Source of the DNA: Chitinophagaceae bacterium UBA2789
Lineage (GTDB): Bacteria; Bacteroidota; Bacteroidia; Chitinophagales; Chitinophagaceae
Length of the DNA stretch: 9,550 nucleotides
Reading direction: 5' to 3'
Assembly: GCA_002352145.1 (NCBI GenBank)
Contig: DEHX01000142.1
Coordinates: 24,980-34,529 of the forward strand
Made by a program: the position numbers and the translations under genes. Of the stretch, positions 8,023 through 9,550 are shown piece after piece (positions within the stretch are counted from its first letter, which is position 1; each line of letters begins with the position of its first letter). Below the pieces are notes generated by a model. It saw nothing but the letters and a program-made list of their open reading frames with translations. It was not told the origin of the DNA and made no database searches.

Positions 8023-8030
8023 TAACTTTA
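8023..8030 (+). promoter_or_regulatory. Candidate -7 box upstream of the GH53 gene
   Basis: TAACTTTA matches TAnnTTTG at all but the last base and lies between the terminator and the GH53 start codon, 17 nt before the ATG. No TTG is found at the usual -33 spacing, where the terminator stem sits. The longer string GGTAACTTT (8021-8029) recurs before the GH2 gene at 9097-9105. Confidence 0.3.
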
Positions 8031-8047
8031 AGTAATAAAATTTCTCA

Positions 8048-9076
8048 ATGAGAAAGCTATTGCTGATTTCATGCTGGCTGCTGTTTTCCTGTAGTAAAAC
8101 TGGCAATGGTAATAATGGCGGAGGTAATAATAATCCAGCCCCGCTGCATCCCAATTTTGCTAAAGGTGCAGACATTAGCTGGGTTACAGAAATGGAAGGA
8201 GCAGGGAAGAAATTTTATTCTGCTTCAGGTGTTGAAACTGATTGCATACAATTGCTAAAGAACCTTGGTATGAATGCTGTTCGACTTCGTGTATGGGTGA
8301 ACCCTGCAGGTGGATGGAACAATACGGCTGATGTAGTGGCAAAAGCAGTAAGGGCAAAGAATCTGGGCATGCGTATCATGATTGATTTTCATTATAGTGA
8401 TTCATGGGCTGATCCGGGACAACAAACTAAACCGGCAGCATGGGCTTCACAGGATTTTACCACACTGCAACAATCTTTATATAACCACACTTTTGATGTA
8501 TTGACTGCATTAAAGACTGCCGGTGTAACACCTGAATGGGTCCAGGTTGGCAATGAAACGAATGACGGAATGCTATGGCCTACCGGTAAAGCATCTTCCA
8601 GTATGGCCAACTTTGCTGCACTGGTAAACAGAGGATATGATGCTGTAAAGGCTGTTGATCCGGCCATTAAAGTGATCGTTCACATTTCAAATGGTCATGA
8701 CAATAATTTATTCCGCTGGATACTGGACGGCTTAAAGAATAATGGAGGAAAATGGGACATTACGGGAATGTCATTGTACCCGGATCCTGGAAACTGGGCC
8801 GTTATGAATACACAATGCATTGGCAATATCAATGATTTGATTTACCGGTATAATAAGCCAGTAATGATATGCGAAGCAGGAATGAGCTGGGATCAGCCGG
8901 ATGCCTGTAAGTCTTTTCTTTCTGATCTTATCAATAAAGTTAATACTGTATCAGGCAATAATGGGTTGGGCGTTTTTTACTGGGAACCCCAGTGCTATGG
9001 AAACTGGAAAGGATATACAAAAGGCGCTTTTGATAATTCTGGCAAGCCAACGATTGCGTTAAATGCTTTCAACTGA
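8048..9076 (+). CDS. GH53 arabinogalactan endo-beta-1,4-galactanase, lipoprotein
   Basis: An endo-acting enzyme that hydrolyses beta-1,4-galactan and type I arabinogalactan side chains of pectin. The 342-residue precursor has a short lipoprotein signal peptide ending LLFSC (C15), then a Gly/Asn-rich linker (about 17-32). A single GH53 (beta/alpha)8 barrel runs from about 36 to the end. Family motifs: KGADISWVTEMEGAG (39-53), NAVRLRVWVNP (76-86), MIDFHYSDSWADPG (111-124), WVQVGNETNDG with acid/base E170, VMICEAGMSWD with nucleophile E276, and VFYWEPQCYGNWKGYTKGAF (309-328). Both catalytic Glu residues are present and the length is normal. The ATG at 8048 is supported by the signal peptide. Unlike SusD and the SusE-like protein, the residues after the Cys (SKTGNG) have no acidic pair, so surface export is less certain. 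It follows the operon terminator, with its own possible promoter, and precedes the GH2 gene by 34 nt. Confidence 0.95.
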   Translation: MRKLLLISCWLLFSCSKTGNGNNGGGNNNPAPLHPNFAKGADISWVTEMEGAGKKFYSASGVETDCIQLLKNLGMNAVRLRVWVNPAGGWNNTADVVAKAVRAKNLGMRIMIDFHYSDSWADPGQQTKPAAWASQDFTTLQQSLYNHTFDVLTALKTAGVTPEWVQVGNETNDGMLWPTGKASSSMANFAALVNRGYDAVKAVDPAIKVIVHISNGHDNNLFRWILDGLKNNGGKWDITGMSLYPDPGNWAVMNTQCIGNINDLIYRYNKPVMICEAGMSWDQPDACKSFLSDLINKVNTVSGNNGLGVFYWEPQCYGNWKGYTKGAFDNSGKPTIALNAFN

Positions 9077-9098
9077 TATTTCGCCTCACATACTTTGG

Positions 9099-9106
9099 TA
9101 ACTTTC
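9099..9106 (+). promoter_or_regulatory. Candidate -7-like box immediately before the GH2 start
   Basis: TAACTTTC is part of GGTAACTTT (9097-9105), the same string found before the GH53 gene. It ends only 4 nt before the GH2 ATG, so if it is a true -7 box the transcript would start at or just after the start codon. There is no TTG at the usual -33 spacing. It may instead be coincidence, with GH2 translated from the GH53 mRNA. Confidence 0.2.
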
Positions 9107-9110
9107 CATA

Positions 9111-9550
9111 ATGAAATATGTAGGCTTTTTATTAGTGGTATTTAGTTTAATTGCTATTAGTACTACTGCACAAAGACAGCAGCTCAATTTTGATAATGAC
9201 TGGAAATTTCATTTTGGTCATGCTGCTAATCCTGAAAAAGATTTCAATTACAGCATAGTTAATATTTTTTCCAAGTCTGGTGCTGCTGTAAATACCGCCA
9301 TAGATCCAAAGTTCAACGACAGTAAATGGAGGACATTAGATATTCCGCATGACTGGGCTGTGGAATTACCTTTTGTATACAAAGACAATTTTGATGTGAT
9401 GTCTCATGGTTATAAACCCGTCGGAGCTTTGTTTCCCGAAACAAGCATAGGATGGTACCGGAAACATTTTACAGTGGCTAAATCCGATTCAGGTCAGCGG
9501 TTTCAAATACAATTTGATGGTATTTTTCGTGATGCCAATATCTGGCTGAA
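9111..9550 (+). CDS. GH2 glycoside hydrolase, probable beta-galactosidase (3' end missing)
   Basis: An open frame from the ATG at 9111 continues past the window end, giving the first 146 residues of a protein usually of 800 or more. The start encodes a signal peptide (MKYVGFLLVVFSLIAISTTA, then Q21) with no lipobox Cys, so the enzyme is exported, probably to the periplasm. Residues about 24-146 are the N-terminal GH2 sugar-binding domain: LNFDNDWKFHFG (25-36), WRTLDIPHDWAVE (73-85), GWYRKHF (114-120) and FDGIFRDANIWL (135-146). These features are shared by Bacteroidota GH2 beta-galactosidases and some beta-glucuronidases or mannosidases, and the catalytic domain is outside the window. Its place directly after a GH53 galactanase (34 nt) favours beta-galactosidase, releasing galactose from imported galacto-oligosaccharides. 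That assignment is inference from context. Confidence 0.88.
   Translation, partial: MKYVGFLLVVFSLIAISTTAQRQQLNFDNDWKFHFGHAANPEKDFNYSIVNIFSKSGAAVNTAIDPKFNDSKWRTLDIPHDWAVELPFVYKDNFDVMSHGYKPVGALFPETSIGWYRKHFTVAKSDSGQRFQIQFDGIFRDANIWL

Noticed and set aside
8392..8667. Minus-strand frame inside the GH53 gene
   Set aside because: It is antisense to the stretch coding the GH53 catalytic acid/base region; coding constraint explains the open frame.

Overview
The window is from a member of the Bacteroidota, most likely an environmental lineage such as the Chitinophagaceae or Sphingobacteria (the rank is inference). The reasons are a SusC/SusD outer-membrane pair, Bacteroidota-style lipoproteins, a type IX secretion (T9SS) C-terminal sorting domain, A-rich leaders without clear Shine-Dalgarno sequences, and AT-rich promoter-like boxes resembling TAnnTTTG. 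All recognised genes are on the + strand, and the region is a polysaccharide utilization locus (PUL).

Layout: (1) bases 1-1266 hold the 3' part of a secreted GH13 alpha-amylase-type enzyme with a T9SS sorting domain. (2) After only 20 nt comes a Nudix-like transcriptional regulator (1287-2021), related to the NrtR/AraR-type family, whose Nudix box has lost key catalytic residues. (3) A 216-nt intergenic region (2022-2237) carries a clear intrinsic terminator, a candidate promoter and a cluster of alternating GTGT/ACAC half-sites. (4) A susC-susD-susE-like run (2238-7961) encodes a TonB-dependent transporter, its glycan-binding lid lipoprotein and a SusE-type surface glycan-binding lipoprotein. 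It ends at a strong hairpin terminator. (5) Next are a GH53 endo-beta-1,4-galactanase lipoprotein (8048-9076) and the 5' end of a GH2 glycosidase (9111 to the window end).

Working model: the order SusC, SusD, surface binding protein, GH53, GH2 matches the known beta-1,4-galactan locus of Bacteroides thetaiotaomicron (BT4667-BT4671). Surface GH53 would cut pectic galactan or type I arabinogalactan, SusCD with the SusE-like protein would bind and import the oligosaccharides, and the GH2 enzyme would trim them to galactose. Two features depart from that model: the regulator is a Nudix-type protein instead of a hybrid two-component system, and an alpha-amylase-type gene sits immediately upstream of the regulator. 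SusE-type proteins are best known from starch loci, so the cargo of the transporter (galactan, alpha-glucan or both) cannot be settled from sequence alone.

No tRNA, rRNA, CRISPR array, insertion sequence or phage gene was seen. The largest non-coding stretch is the 216 nt before susC. I found no clearly unprecedented system. The most interesting element is the susC leader with its possible operator array next to a catalytically degenerate Nudix regulator.
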